This document shows positions 11,471-24,800 of a stretch of DNA of 64,000 nucleotides, piece after piece. The stretch covers positions 24,812,619-24,876,618 of the forward strand of contig CM056550.1 in the NCBI GenBank assembly GCA_029721515.1. Reading direction: 5' to 3'. A model generated the notes under the pieces. That model had not been told where the DNA came from, made no database searches, and saw only the letters and a list, made by a program, of their open reading frames with translations. A program made the position numbers and the translations under genes. The stretch is from Synanceia verrucosa (lineage: Eukaryota > Chordata > Actinopteri > Perciformes > Synanceiidae). Within the stretch, counting starts at the first letter, position 1. Each line of letters begins with the position of its first letter.

Positions 11471-12742
11471 GACTGACAGCAGCTTGTTTTTCTTACACAG
11501 ATGCATCAGATGTTGTCCTGGACGCTGACACTGCACACCCCAAGCTGATCATCTCTCCCAATGGTGACTCAGCCACCTACACAGACACCTGGCAGCCAGA
11601 GACTCCCTCCCACTTCGACACCAACCTAAATGTAGTCAGCCAACAAGGCTTCAGTGAAGGTCACCAATACTGGGAGGCGGATGTGAGTGGAAAGACCTAC
11701 TGGGAGCTTGGGCTCACCTACCCGAGCATCCAGCACAAGGGCCGTGAAGAGGCTGGGCCGAGGCATGGTGGCATCCAGCATGAGCTGCCTGTGCTGGCAG
11801 GAAAGCAGTTCACTCACATAGCGGTGTACTGCAGCTTCCCTGGAGGGCTTGGTGTGCTTTCTAGGAGCTGATACCATGACCCCCCCTCCACTGCGTCTGT
11901 GCTGGGGCCTTCACTGACTCCCCACATCAAGCATTATATCCCGGTCATGACAATGAAGGCACAAACTGAAGATCTACGATGTCTCCCGATCAGCTCCTGT
12001 TCTGTGATGCAGAACAGAAACACCTCCAGGGTAGAGAAGGCCAGCAATGCGTTACGCCACCCAGCATGCACATCAGCTTTCTGGTCTGACAGCTCTGGAT
12101 GCTCTAAGGAAGGAATTTTAACAGCTTATCTCTTTTAAGTTTATTTCCAGTCATACGTGTTTTTCTTTATAGTGGGTGTACCAAAGCTAGTATGACATGA
12201 GCTGTTTTTACTGTAATTATGTGACAAATTGGCAAAGAATGTCTGTAATTAAGAAATAATAATAATTAATAAAGTAATTAAGGGAGATAGAATAGATTTG
12301 GTGAGATAGAGCTTATTTTGAACACTTGAACAAGAAGCTTGGTTCATCTACCATTAATTATCAGATTGAACTAAAGGATAACTCCTATGATATCCAATTG
12401 TTGTCAATAAAACCAGTGGAAATAGCAAAGCCAACAACGCATTAGTCAGTTTCTCACTGCTTTCCTACCCAAGTCATGAGGCTGTATTTGCATTGTTAAA
12501 AATTAAGGAGTAGTGAGCACAGCCTCTTGCAGGTATTTAAATCATAAAGTCTAAACTACTATGCATTAAGTATTTTAGTGTCAATATTTATGTGATATTC
12601 ACTGAATTCACTGTCATGTTACACAGCTAGCTTTCAATCTTGTCTGTTTACAGATGTGCAAGAAAAATGACACAAAGCTCAGTACAGAATAAATTCTTCA
12701 TGTTTTAATACAATAAAATGTTTACATAAGCATTCCTCTGTA

Positions 12743-14791
12743 TTTATTTATACAAGGTATTGCCCCAAATTAAAAGAAAAAAAAGTAAATTCGGCCAGAT
12801 TATACTTTCAATGTAATCCATTCATTAATTTTTCCAAATCTTTTCAAAATATTTTTTCTGAGGACAGCAGCATTTAACACCGGAAAGCATTTAAATTTTT
12901 TTCTTTCTTTAAAATATATTTTTTTTTCCTCCCTCCATTAATTCCAATCCAAAACAAGTGGAGCAAACACTCCTTTCACCACAGGTTGGGCACCACATCA
13001 CTAATCAGAGATCCATGTGTTGAGTTGTGGCTGCATTGGACAAGTGCACTGGGTGTAGAGTGGGACATGTCAGCCAGGATTGATCACACTTCTTCTAGAA
13101 ATATGATGTAAAAGTGTAAAAAAAAAAAAAACAACTGATAAAAATACAAGGAGTGAAAAGGGAATATTATAATGACAAATTAAAGCTATAGCTGAACTTT
13201 TCCCCTAAGTTACTGACACGTGCAGTCATGTGAATAATGCAAAAACATTGTGGACATTGTGTATGTTTGTGTATGTTCAGACTTGTCACCTCCAGTAATA
13301 GCTGCCTCTGTGATTGACAGACTTTGGCACAACAATACAGCAGAAACAAACTTCATGTAAGTTGTAATGACCATCAGCAAAAGCCTATTATATTGAAAAC
13401 ATTTTCTATTTTACGATAGAACTCGAAATACTAAATTATTTTCCAAAAACTTGGCGAGATGCACTAAGTCCTTAAAAATAAAAAAAAGAACATTTTTTTT
13501 CGGTCTCTCTAAATCAAAGATCAATTAAAAATAGGAAGACTTTGCTGGGTACGTCTTAGCAGAATGTATTGGATGTTATGACAATATACAACACTAATAT
13601 ACAGTGAAATGTGGCCTTGGTGCTTTGGGCCCTAGTCCAGCTTTACATTATGATGTTTCCCAAATGTATGACAGTTTTTGACATTCTCAAGTTCTCTTTC
13701 TACTGTAGCGTAACAACTGAACAGGATATATCTTATTATCCATTCAAGGTATTAAAGAGGAATGTCTGACGTCATAAACTGATTAGTTTGACCCTGACTA
13801 ATAAAAACAAGTGTGCACTTTCGATCGTATGGAAATACACGGTCTTCAATATCAGTCTGAGAAAACTGGCAAATTGCAAACAACCCTTGCTTTTGTGGGA
13901 GTGGACTATATCCCATGGACTTGACCCAAAGAACAACTAATCACTACACAGCAAAAGATCACACCTTCCTAGCCAAACAATGACAGTCTTTAACATGACA
14001 TTAACCCACTTCATGGGGCATTAAAGAACCTGAGGATGCCAGCGTGCTGCTACCAACTTGAACTTGCTAGGAAGGCTGAGACACTGAGCCTTTGGCAAAA
14101 GCATCGTCACGTGTTTTTGCTCAGAGGAGTGTTTTCTTTTTCTGATGTCTCTCTTGACAGCTGAAAACATTAAAATACAGAGAGCTGAAAATGATCTGAT
14201 CCATTTTCCAGATGCTACCCCCCTCAAACAACACCAGGGTTTGTAATTAAGGCATGGGTCATGCATTAGACAGCTCTCTCTGAGAGCGTTAAATGCTTTT
14301 CAGTTATTCGTGGAATAAACGCACGAGCCACATTTAGCCTTAAAACTCCTGTCCACTCTATGCAGTTCCTCTATTCTATTGCAAATGCTGGATAATGGAG
14401 AGACACATATTCAGCTATGATTCCCTAAACCTGCAAAAAGTGGCAGCAAATTTTCCAGGCTGGTGGAATAACATGGATATTTCACATGTCTGTCAAAAAA
14501 TAATAAAAAGATCAGATCAAAATGTGACGCCATTATTGAGAAGAATAACCTGAAGAAGAGGAAGAAGTTTGACCATCAGCACATGAACGCGGAGTGCCAC
14601 TGTAAATATACAGCGTTTTTTTCTCACAGAGTGCTCTTTTTCTGGCCCAACTACACATGCAAAATGTCATATGTGCTCCCAAATGTGCAGTGTCCTGCTG
14701 GGCCTGAATCATCCCTGAATGCTTTGACCGCTAAGTCGGGAATGGAAACAGTCAGTCGGTTGGTTGGTCAGTCAGTCAGTCAGGCTGGCGA
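12743..14791 (-). other. Probable long 3' UTR of casp7
   Basis: About 2 kb lies between the casp7 stop and the first clear minus-strand AATAAA (TTTATT at 12,743-12,748). It is AT-rich and contains no gene, tRNA or recognisable repeat. Its assignment as UTR is inferred from the position of the signal; an earlier cleavage site is possible. Confidence 0.4.
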
Positions 14792-17700
14792 TCAGTTGAA
14801 ATACAGTTCTTTCGTCAGCATAGAGACCACACAGGGAATCTGCTTCTTCTCACTGAAGCGAGGATCCTCGGACCAGGACTCAAAGCTGGTGGCCACCATG
14901 TAGTTGACCCGTGTCAGGATCTGCATTATCTCCAGCTGCTTGCCAAACTCATTGAGGACGTTGCAGAGCGCTTGGACAAACCAGGAACCACGGCCAGGGT
15001 TCCTCCATGAGTAATAGCCTGGAAAATTAACATGAGTCAGAACTGAAACTGCTTGCTGACACATCCAGCACATCTTCACTACGGGCGTTTATTTATTTGG
15101 CAATAAGAATATAAAATGAAACTTGTGTTACCTGGCACAGTTGAGTAAGCAAAGAGGAAATCTGCCTCTACAGGGATCTTATGTCTTGGATTAGCGTCAG
15201 TCTCCAGAGTCTCGTTTGGTGGACCTGAATCTGTCTGTATACCATCATCAAATTCGGAACCCCGGCAAGCCTGGTGAAGTAAATGAAATGACATTTCATT
15301 GTGATCCTGAGTAGCTTTCTCAACGATGACCTGGTGAAGCAATTCAAAATTAACTGTTTTTAAAAGCTGAGATTGGGCAAAGGTTTTCACAACAGCTGTC
15401 ATCTGTCTGTGGGGAGCAGCTGAAAGCCATTTTCAACAAAGACAAATGCAAAAGTTACATTTTTTTTTCAGCCGTCAGTGGTGAACAAACCCACAACATT
15501 TTATACATCACACTGGTATTTATGAATGAAAGTGTGCAGAGCTTCCTACCTGGATGAAGAAGAGTTTGGGCTTTCCGACTAAGCTTTTGCACATGTCTCC
15601 CCTGAACAATGAGGTCATGGACTTGATGGGCATGGCTTCGTCTGTTCCGTAGATCATGCCCTCCTCGCCATGGCTTAGCAGGATACAGGCGAAACACGAG
15701 CTGTCACTATGGTCTTCCTCCGAGGCTGACCCATACACACACAAACAAACACTCAACTCTTAGCTCGGCGCAGGCCTCATTAAACGTCTACAATTAGTGA
15801 ATAATATCTGTAAATCAATGCTGCAGTTTTTGACCTCATTAATAAAAAAACTGACATTTGAGCAGATTCTAAAGAACACCAATTAAAATGTCATATCACA
15901 ACATATTAAGTACACTGATGTTCCCAAGGGCATGTTGCCCAAGAGGTGACAACTTGTCATTGAACAGCTCCACCTGCTGTCTGACCCGGTGGTCTTAAAG
16001 TAACTGTTGGAGCTGATAAGAAATCTGTTTAAGAGAGCTGACATTCTCAATCTGTCTGACATTCTTAACTTTCCTTTAATATTTCCATTATTCCCCTTTT
16101 GAATGTGTGCAACCAAGTACAGTGACTGTACTGCATCACTACAACCAGTGTCAGTTTATTAGATACAGCTGACTGAAACTGTGCTGTGTGAACATTCACT
16201 TTCTCCCTGGAGTCTTTGCACATATACTGTAGGTCTTCATGTTCTGTGTATGTTTGCTTATATACAAAACCAAGAAAAAGCAAATTAAAAAAAAAAAGAA
16301 ACTGCTCTCATCTGAACTCTACAATTCAACTAAATTTCAAACTGGACAACAATAGATCAGGTCATGACTAGAAGCTGGTATGAGTGTTTTCATGGTGTTT
16401 CCAAAGGATTTCTCTGTGTTATATGTTGGGACTGGTACTGGCATCCTATTAATTGTAACGTCGTTACTTACCAACATGAAAGGAACAAGAAAATCATGAG
16501 GACGTTGTTACTCACCCTCTCTGAGAAGACGCTCCATCTTCTCACATGTCTGGTCATTGTAGATGTAGACATCAAAGCCCAGGTTCCTGAAGCACTTGAA
16601 CAGCTCCCCTGCATCTCGGTCTGTGCCGTTGCGTACATTCATCCCTGCTGAGACAATCTGCTTAGAATACACCCTCATCCTTTCTGAATTAGGTAGAGAT
16701 ATAGGTGTTTGAGCCGTGTCGCTGTACCTGTCTTTTCATCAAAGTTCTTGTTGTTGATGATGATGCACTTGCCCACTCGCTGGTGGCTCATCTTATACTG
16801 GAATGTTGGTGAAACAATTCTGTAATGGCTTTCAGAAGAGTAGTCCTGCTCCCGCATCTGGCCATCCTTTTTCTTCTTACTAACAGTGTCAGAGAGAAGC
16901 AGAATAAGTTAACACTTCATTGTAAAAGTGTCAAAGACCATTTCCTTTGAAATTCTTACAGACCTACAGTGTCATTCTACACCTAACAGCTACTTCAACA
17001 TCAGTAAATGTCAAGACCACCAATGCAAAAAAAAAAAACTGACTCACTCTGGTCCACTTACTCAGAAACCGAAGAGTACATACATTTTCAAATAAGGCAT
17101 TAATGTCACAGCCAGATTTAGTTGCAGTAATCCACCATTGGTTTAAAGATGAAACTAGAACATTTTTGCTTTGCGCAGATATAAAAAAAAAAAATCCTGA
17201 CCAACGTCAATGCAGATTGAGCAAGAGATAATCTTCAATGAGAGGCGATTCTCACAGACCTGTCATATTTCCATTTTCTAAAAGATGCATCCAGATAGCC
17301 AACAGTGGCCCAGTGGGGGCTCAGAAAAACCAGGCTTGTTCCAGAAGTGCCTCGTCATCAAGTTACCCAAACACGGGAACAATACGCAGCAAAGCACACC
17401 AACACTTTCATGCACGTACACTCCCAGGCTGCCCAGCCATATTCTAATAAACATGTGATCCAGAACTTTTTTCAAGCCCCCCTCCCACCTCCAAACTGTG
17501 CCTACATACTGTACCAAACAATTGCGTGAGGGTGGGCTGCAACACTGTTTTGCTGTGGGTTGGGCAGGGCAGAAACAGGAGCAGGTACAGCAGGAGGACG
17601 CTGAACAGGAATATGAGGCAGCTTGTGTCGGTCTTACCTGGGTTCGTCATTAAGCGCTACGCCACTCTGCATCTGAATTGCGTTGGTTTGGACTCGTTTC

Positions 17701-19650
17701 TTTCTTTTTCCCCCCCAAAAAAGAGTGTGTTTCTCCAGAGCTGGCAGCTTATTTTTAGCTGTGTGCTAAGATACTGACATGCTCTCTGTGCTGGATGGAC
17801 ACCTGACTGGGGAGTGGGTGCTGAGGACAGGGGCGGCGCACTGTGAGCCCCCCTGAGTCAGCAGCCTCGCCACCACACCAGCGCTTTCTAAAGGCCTATT
17901 CACACATGGCCCCTGCTGAGGTCAGACAGGGCAACAAGTTACTCCTCTGCTGACAGGCACAGAATCCACCTGTAATGCCGTACATACTGTGTGCGCCTAA
18001 TAAACTCAACTTTAGAGCTGGATGCACAAGAAAATGTACAGCTAAGAGCATCCATTACTGGGAAAAAGTCTGCTTTTGTATAAAAACATTGACATCCCTT
18101 AAATAACCAAAGACAATTCTTGGTTATCAATAATTTCATGTCTTGGTTTGAAGCACCAGATAAATCAGTCTTAACGATAATAAATTCCTTAACAGACATC
18201 ACAAGTTATTCTGCTGGTTGGTCATGCCTTCTTCCAATGAAAAGACACAACACAAGCACTGCAGATAAGGTGATATCAGGTTTATGTAACACTCCAAAAT
18301 ATGGTGTCCATGTTTGCTATCAGGTAACCATGACAATGTGGCAACACCTACCATTCAGCAGATAAGGCATAGTATTTTATTATTCTATTATAATGTCTTC
18401 AAACAAACATACTTGTAATTTGTTTGAAATATAAAATGAGTGAGATGCTTCTTTGGGGTTTAGTTAGGGTTAAAAATGCCAGACAGAACACAAAGCCTGT
18501 GTTCATGTTTCAGTCAGTCTGAGAGAAACCACGACAAAGCTTCACAGTGCCACCTTGTGAGTCAAACTAGAACTAACAACAGTGTCACACTTTAAACTCA
18601 CAGATCCACAGTTTTAGATTCTGCAGCAACACTAGCCTAATTTATAGCAGCCACTTGAGGACTGACATCAGTCCTAAAATTGACTTTAAAATAGTTTCCA
18701 CGCTCCTTGCTCTATTACTCTAATTAGGCTATCCAAAACTGGGTTGCTGTGTCAAATCAAGGGTATGCACTTTACAACTTAAATTTAGATTAGTTGAGAT
18801 TACTGTACAAAGAATGGCACCGGCTTCATTAACACTTTATAATAGTTATATGTGAGTGTTCACGTGCATTTGGAAGCAGTAGTTTTACAACCATTCATTA
18901 AGAAAATGTGCAGTTATGATATGACAGTTTGCTGTTAACAGAGCAGTTCATGCCTGTTCCAAAGTGGAGGAACAACTAACTTTATACACCACTGCACTAT
19001 AATGTATTCTGCACTGTGTATATGTTTTTACTTTTTCTTACTGTGTATGGCAACTGTTGTGACTGGAGCAGAAGTTTTATCTTATCTTACAGTATCTTAT
19101 CTTTTCTTATCTTAACTGCACAACAACAGTACCAGGGGTGAAATGGGGACAGTAGGGCACAAACAAAACTGCCAGTGAAGAAAAAAAACAGAACAAGAGG
19201 GATAAATTCAGTAGAGAGCCACACCCTGCAGAGAGAGAAACAGGATTAAAGGTACACACAGAAAGCACTCAGTGCCCGTATGCACACAAAATAATAAGAT
19301 CTAATGGCAAGACAATATATTTAACCATCATAGCCACAGATGATAGGACCCATATATTACTGTTCCATAACACATATATTAATACATCTGTAGAGGGACT
19401 ATAAATGAAAGTGCACACAGGAAAACACTCTTTTTAAACATGATATACTAAAGTAAAACTATTTATTTTGCTCTCATGATTTTATGGGTTTCTACTTTCA
19501 CATATAGCTACTGGAAATGTTAAAAGGAAGTCACCCAAACAGCAGAAATCTTCCTCTGCGGTCAGGTTTGGCGTCTGTTTCATCATCTGACACATCTCCT
19601 TCCTCAACTTCAGCCTGGAGATCAGCTGGTTCTGCAGGCTCTCCAGCCAT
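14792..19650 (-). CDS. casp7: casp7, executioner caspase-7
   Basis: Complete gene of six coding exons: 19535-19650, 16728-16879, 16516-16644, 15550-15725, 15132-15270, 14792-15018. They total 939 bases (312 aa plus stop); human caspase-7 has 303. Caspase-7 is a cytosolic cysteine protease cut by initiator caspases in apoptosis; it cleaves after Asp in DEVD-like sites. The distant first exon encodes the acidic prodomain with DETD-AKPD around residues 23-30, matching the human removal site DSVD-AKPD. Catalytic His151 is in LLSHGEEG. Cys193 is in QACRG, which is split across the exon 4/5 junction after Q. The interdomain site is IQTD (Asp205). The small subunit carries YSTVPGYYSWRNPGRGSWFV and ends CVVSMLTKELYFN. 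The ATG at 19650 directly abuts a splice acceptor, so a 5' UTR exon must lie upstream. All phases agree and nothing is broken. Confidence 0.95.
16880..19534 (-). other. casp7 first intron (between coding exons 1 and 2)
   Basis: 2.7 kb with no recognised gene. It holds CTTATC-rich low-complexity sequence near 19,078-19,115 and several short open frames without family resemblance. It joins the prodomain exon to the exon beginning KKKKDGQ; the join restores one Gly codon (GG plus T). Confidence 0.8.
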
Positions 19651-20229
19651 CTGCACGGAGCACACACACACCGTTAGTCACTGATTAACTTTCTGTGCAT
19701 CATGTCAACACTTTGACACGCTGCTGGTAATACATTGTTAGCAGAGGGTTAGCTTAGCGCCTAAGACTCGTTAGCGAACACACAGTTTTCAGTTTAGGAA
19801 CGGATGGACACATTAGCATGAACTTACTCTGTTAGTCCTTTACGTCAATATGCTAAGTCAGGTTAGCTGTTAGCTTAGCTGTTGTCAAAAGTTGGCTATG
19901 AGTCGCTCTTCCTCCAAAGTTTCTGTTCCTCAGGCAACTTGAGAAAGCGAAAGTACGTCTCTGCGGTGCGTAACTACGTCACAGTCCTGCGTCAGCTCTG
20001 CCACATTTCATATTCATTTACAATTTCAAGAAATATTAAGGATAGATCCTCTTTTGGTGATAAATGCCATTAATTGTTAATAACTGGCATTATCAGAGAC
20101 ATGTAATGTAATAATATGAAATAATACATGTAATTTACATGTAGTAATACATGCATTTGTATTATATCGTGTAATAATGATATATACGTAACACTTTTCT
20201 ATGAAAAAATGAAAATAATGAACCTCTAG

Positions 20230-20365
20230 ATTATCATAATTTGCACCTTGCATTCCTTTTATGTATATATTTTAGGATATATTTTGCTACTCTATTTTTT
20301 TCTGCATGCCCCTGTGTGCCCCATCTTTCAAGCTGCTGGAATTGTAAATTTCTCTGTGAATAAAG

Positions 20366-20409
<44 letters not shown>
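20230..20409 (+). mobile_element. Retrotransposon 3' tail with (TATC)n
   Basis: The stretch ending CTGTGAATAAAGTATCTATC resembles the standard 3' end of teleost non-LTR elements: a short unique tail, AATAAAGT, then a tetranucleotide array. The TATC array runs from 20,366 to 20,409, about 11 units. The upstream part is weakly preserved and codes for nothing. Confidence 0.6.
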
Positions 20410-20596
20410 GAGATAGACAGAGAGCTTTGAAAGCTTTTTGTAACATCATCTTTGAAGGTATTGTATGGCAGAGGGCATGACCGTTACAGTTTAACCCCAA
20501 TGTTTATTCCTCCAATGCCAATTTGTTCATATTCAACACATACCTACTAACCTTTTGCAAGCACTGGTTTCAGAGTGAGGCCTAAATCCATATCGT

Positions 20597-20626
20597 GGTT
20601 AGGGTTAGGATAAGGGTTAGGGTTAC
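20597..20626 (+). repeat. Interstitial telomere-like repeat
   Basis: Several units of GGTTAG/GGGTTA with one variant unit. It is short and degenerate and resembles the stretch at 26,165-26,237. Confidence 0.7.
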
Positions 20627-21559
20627 CTAATTTATATTTTTTCTATGTTCTATAAAGAAATTAACAATCCCCACGTTCTGAGTCATTACAGTGAGTTTTT
20701 GCACTACTGCTGGTGGTAACAGTGTCAGTAATACCTGTAGAAATACTGAAAACAAAAGCAAAAGTAATAAAAAGATACAATAAAAAAAATTTATTACAAT
20801 AAGTGCATTATTTTATTTTTAGCATGATATATAATCAATATAAATGCAGGCATTTAGAGAAGTTGACAATATTATTGAACAAGTTTTATGATTATATAAA
20901 TCGTAGTTGGGGTTTATAGAAATTAACATACAGTTCTTTAAATTATCATGTTGTCATATTTCCTTATCATACAGACTAACTGTACTTTATGTATTTCTTT
21001 TAGCCACTAGATGACTTGTTAAATTAGTGTATTTGTATGGAACATTATTAAAGGTTTAGGAAGTGTTTTGTACTTGATAAATGTGGGTCCTGATCTGTAT
21101 AAATCAACCATCTCAATCAGGCTAAATTACTCATTGTGCTAGGATTTACAGTCACTCCAGTATTAGCATTTATATATGATTTATTATTTTTGAAAAGAGG
21201 ACATTATCTGTATTGCTTTATAATGACGAATGTTTCCAATATTTATGTAAATTTTGAACTATGAGCACAAATCGTTTTGACGTGTTTCCATATGTTTTAA
21301 GGTTGATTTATTTTTGATGACCATCATCATCGCCTACCTGATTGACAGATTATGATGATAGTGGATATATTAACTGATTCACATGCCTTTGGTGTTTTTT
21401 ATGTGTTAACATACTTGGCTGACAATGCTAAATTAAGCTATTACACAATGTATTATGCTTCTGTGTTCAGTGTCACGGTGAGATGCCTAAAGTTGAACTG
21501 GCTGTCCAACTCAGGATCATTACACAAATACAGTGACATCTGACCTGTCTGTCTGTTTC

Positions 21560-21644
21560 TGTCTGCAGACAGACAGCTGGACTCAGCCAGTCTTCTAGCA
21601 TGGAACGTGGAAAGGGGTTGGTCCATCGTGGGACATGGTGTCAA
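21560..21644 (+). promoter_or_regulatory. Candidate 5' UTR exon of nrap
   Basis: A stretch ending GTGTCAA followed by GTAAGA, a good donor, 198 bases before the nrap start codon. A possible acceptor (GGGAAAAG, next exon from 21,828) precedes ATG at 21,842. The exon contains an ATG at 21,600 that would open a short upstream frame not in register with nrap. The left limit is unknown. Confidence 0.3.
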
Positions 21645-21841
21645 GTAAGAGACAGTTTCAAAGTGCCACAGTCACAGAGCTAAGTTTACCACGACCAGAG
21701 ACGCATTACCACGACTGTCTGGGAGTCACTGCCAGAACTGTCCTGCCTGCCTGACTCAGCTCAGCTTTTGTTTTTCTTATTTCTTATTAGTTCACTTCTT
21801 CTCATTTTTCCTGTCTTTTGGGAAAAGGACAAGTGTTCGCC

Positions 21842-24800
21842 ATGCAGTCCTGTGCTAGGTGTGGGTTTGTGGTCTACCCAGCTGAGAAGATCAACTGCAT
21901 TGACCAGGTAACACATGGAGACATTATGATCCCCACAAAGTATTTTTTGAATATTTAATCTTCAAAATACACTTTGAAATACCTGAAACAGCTCAGTTAA
22001 TAACTATTAACTATTAACTGTTAACATACGTAAGTATGTTATTAGTATAGTAAATTATTAAGTACGTAAGCAAAGTCTAAACATTCAAAAGCCCTGAGGC
22101 ACTGGACTTTATATTTTTCAATCATTTCTTTGAGAAAACGTTTGTCTCCCATACAGGTGACTACAGCATTTCCCAATAAACTGCATTTTACAAACACTAA
22201 ACATGTATAAAAAATGATATACTATTTAATGTAAAGTTGTTAAAGTGCTAAAGTGAGTCTAGGTGGAAGATCATGCTGTGGTTCCTGACATTAATTTGGG
22301 ACATCATTGAATGCTGGCTTATTAATATGATGCTATTAGAATTGATGTGTCCAAGTTTTAAACTGGTTTTAATAATAATTTTGTTTTAATTTGTCCTCTT
22401 TCAGAATTGGCATAAAGCATGTTTTCACTGTGATGTCTGTAAGATGGTGCTCACTGCCAATAATTTTGTTAGCCACAAGAAGAGGCCATACTGCTCTGTG
22501 TAAGTACTGATCACCAGTTTATTATTTCAGCATTATCCCAAAAACTGATAAAATGAACTAATTTTTTTTGGTCATATTTCAGACACAATCCGAGAAACAA
22601 CACATTCACAAGCGTCTACGAGACGCCAGTCAACATCAACGCAAAGAAGCAAAGCAAGGCGAGCAGTGAGGTGAGATGATGTCACATGTAAAAACACACA
22701 AGCAGCAACATGAAACCTGAAATATGTCGGCCTTGGTCAAGGTGTATTGTTGACAGGCTGACATAAGTCATTGTCTATGCTGTGAATGAAATGTCTATTT
22801 ATCATTGGTTTGTCATGAGATTGCTATTCATAGTGGTCACTGTTTGGTTTAGGTTTAAAAAAACAGGACTGACTCATGATTTCAACTAAATTTAAATTGC
22901 TGTTAGTATCCCAATACCACTCTTAATCAGTACAATGATATTTAATTTGCACAAAACCACAGATAACCTCATAGATGAAAGCTCAAGATCTGACACAAAG
23001 CTCATGTACATGTTACTGTCAGATCAAAAAGCCCTCTTCATGAAATGGAGAGAAAAAGGTGGACGCCTGCTCTGAGTCCATGGTGACGGCAGCGGTGTGG
23101 AATGGGGAGCGTGTCTCGGGTTATTTCTGTTCCTGTGGCAGAGAAGAGACAACCCCCTCTGCATGGCCCACTTTATGCTTTGGGGGGCTAAAATTATACG
23201 TCAGGAAAAAGCACCTCACATCCCTTCCTCTCCTCTGGCCTGCCACCTGTTTCCGTCTGTCTGCGTCTACGAGTTCATGCAATGTTCTTATGCTTATATT
23301 AGCTTATATTAGCAAGCTCATCAGCTTCTGCTTAATGCCACTAGAGAGATAACGTTGATATTTGGTCTGAGAGCTGCTGAGTGACCTTCAACCCTGTGCA
23401 CCGAGCGCTCTTAAAAAATATTACTTTGGCTAACATGCTGCTCTTCTGTTTTTTCCATTAGTTCCTCTGTTATACTTACATTTATATATCTTTTTGCAGT
23501 GCTGCTGCTGAGTCACTTGTTAGGGCTGTCTCTCATCCCCTGCAATAAAGCTAGTCTAATATTAGTTCTGGACATTTTTACAGCTGAAGGATGATTAGCA
23601 AACAGCTCAGTGTTTCATCACTCAGTACTCCTCTCTGCATCTTTCTTGCAGGTCTAGCATCTTGATTGGAACATCTCAGTTATTAATAACAGCAAACTAA
23701 TATTATCCCTTCAACTTTAAGGGAGGTCGTCTGGTTCGAAGTTAATAAAACAAGAATAGAAATATTATGTGTTGCTCTTTGGATCTGAAATAAGAGTAAT
23801 ATCGGTGTAGGCTGGCAGTGTTTTTTTTTTTTTTTTTTTTAAATAATTATTCTGTGTTCAAACATCCTACAGAGCACACACATGCATGTGTTTTGCGCTG
23901 GCCTTGGCTTAATGCTTTTCGTCTATGTGAACTTGTAGCTGAAGTATCGTGAAGATGGCGAACGCTTTATGTCCACCTTCCACCATGATATGAGGTCCAT
24001 GGAGCTGGAGAAGGCTCGTCTAGCCAATCAGATGGCTAGCCAGGTGAGCTCCTGGTAGAGCAACTGGCCATTTGACCCAGTTAAAGGGAGTTTCAGCCTT
24101 AATTAGGAGCTTACCTGAAAATGTGCATATCTTAATAGCAAGCAATGCTGTCCTCATTGCAAAAGTTAATATGTGTCGTGACCCCAAATAATACATTTTA
24201 GGTTGTAAACTGCCACTAACGGTTAAAAAGCTAAGGTGTTTCCTGTCTTGCGAATGTCTGGAAATGATCGAGTTTGTCCTCCATATCCAAACAGAGCTTT
24301 CAGTCTCAGTCTGGCTTCTCACAGCAGCAGACATGGTACTCAGGCACTGTGACCAACCAGGAAATAGTAACAATGTCTCAGGCCCAGAAGACCATCAGTG
24401 ACGTGAGTGAGCACTCTTCCTCTCAAGGATGTTTGCCCTTATTTTGTAAAACCTAAATATGGATTTTGCATCTTGAAATATGTAAAGAGCCAATGTTCCT
24501 CATGTGGAGTGTGAAAAAATGGAAAATTAAGCACTATTTTTCATCAGTGTTGTGCTTATTTGGCAGGTGAAGTACACAGATGAATATGAGCAGACAAAAG
24601 GGAAGGGCAGCTTTCCTGCCATGATAACACCAGGATACCAGGCTGCTAAGACAGCCAATACTCTGGCCAGTAATGTAAGTGAATTTCTCTGCTCATACTG
24701 TGTGGACCAAATAGCTAGAATCAATGGATGTCACTATGTTCATGTTTTGACTTAAGAATGAGCCAAGTCAAGCTCATTCTTTTCTTTATTTGCAGCTGGA

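Larger units (their letters stand above)
9292..12010 (+). pseudogene. Broken TRIM-type gene (coiled coil plus PRY-SPRY)
   Basis: Fragments of a tripartite-motif gene, a family of ubiquitin ligases often expanded in fish. Pieces in order: a coiled-coil exon near 9292-9388 (KDQQHLQRQREDVIYRMKKL, donor GTAAGT); a second coiled-coil exon near 10,430-10,650 (YEDMKRVLDEDLCLTLTQLD); a linker exon ending at 11,010 (IAEILKLADPDLIQMDEF, donor GTGAGT); and a PRY-SPRY exon from 11,501 (DVVLDADTAHPKLIISPN, then QYWEADVSGKTYWELGLTYP). Damage is visible: a TAG precedes YEDMK in frame, and the SPRY part changes frame at least twice (GKQFTHIAVYCSFPGG, then VCFLGADTMTPLHCVCAGAF in another frame, then a third). 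No RING or B-box exon was found upstream. Retrotransposon pieces interrupt its introns. It sits between plekhs1 and casp7, where mammals have no such gene, so it is probably a lineage-specific insertion that died. Confidence 0.75.
19651..21559. other. Divergent intergenic region between casp7 and nrap
   Basis: casp7 (leftward) and nrap (rightward) start on either side of this stretch. The part near casp7 (about 19,650-19,990) has CpGs and a CRE-like TACGTCA at about 19,974 and probably holds its promoter and 5' UTR exon. The part further right is AT-rich and contains the retrotransposon tail and telomere-like repeats listed separately. No exon with certain boundaries was found. Confidence 0.5.

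Noticed and set aside
17041..17130. Minus-strand exon ending at a strong GTAAGT donor in casp7 intron 1
   Set aside because: No acceptor could be found and an extra exon would break the frame between casp7 exons 1 and 2.
17638..17650. Possible casp7 first exon (ATG plus four codons before a GTAAGA donor)
   Set aside because: The phase does not fit the next exon, and the exon at 19,535-19,650 encodes a proper caspase-7 prodomain in the correct phase.
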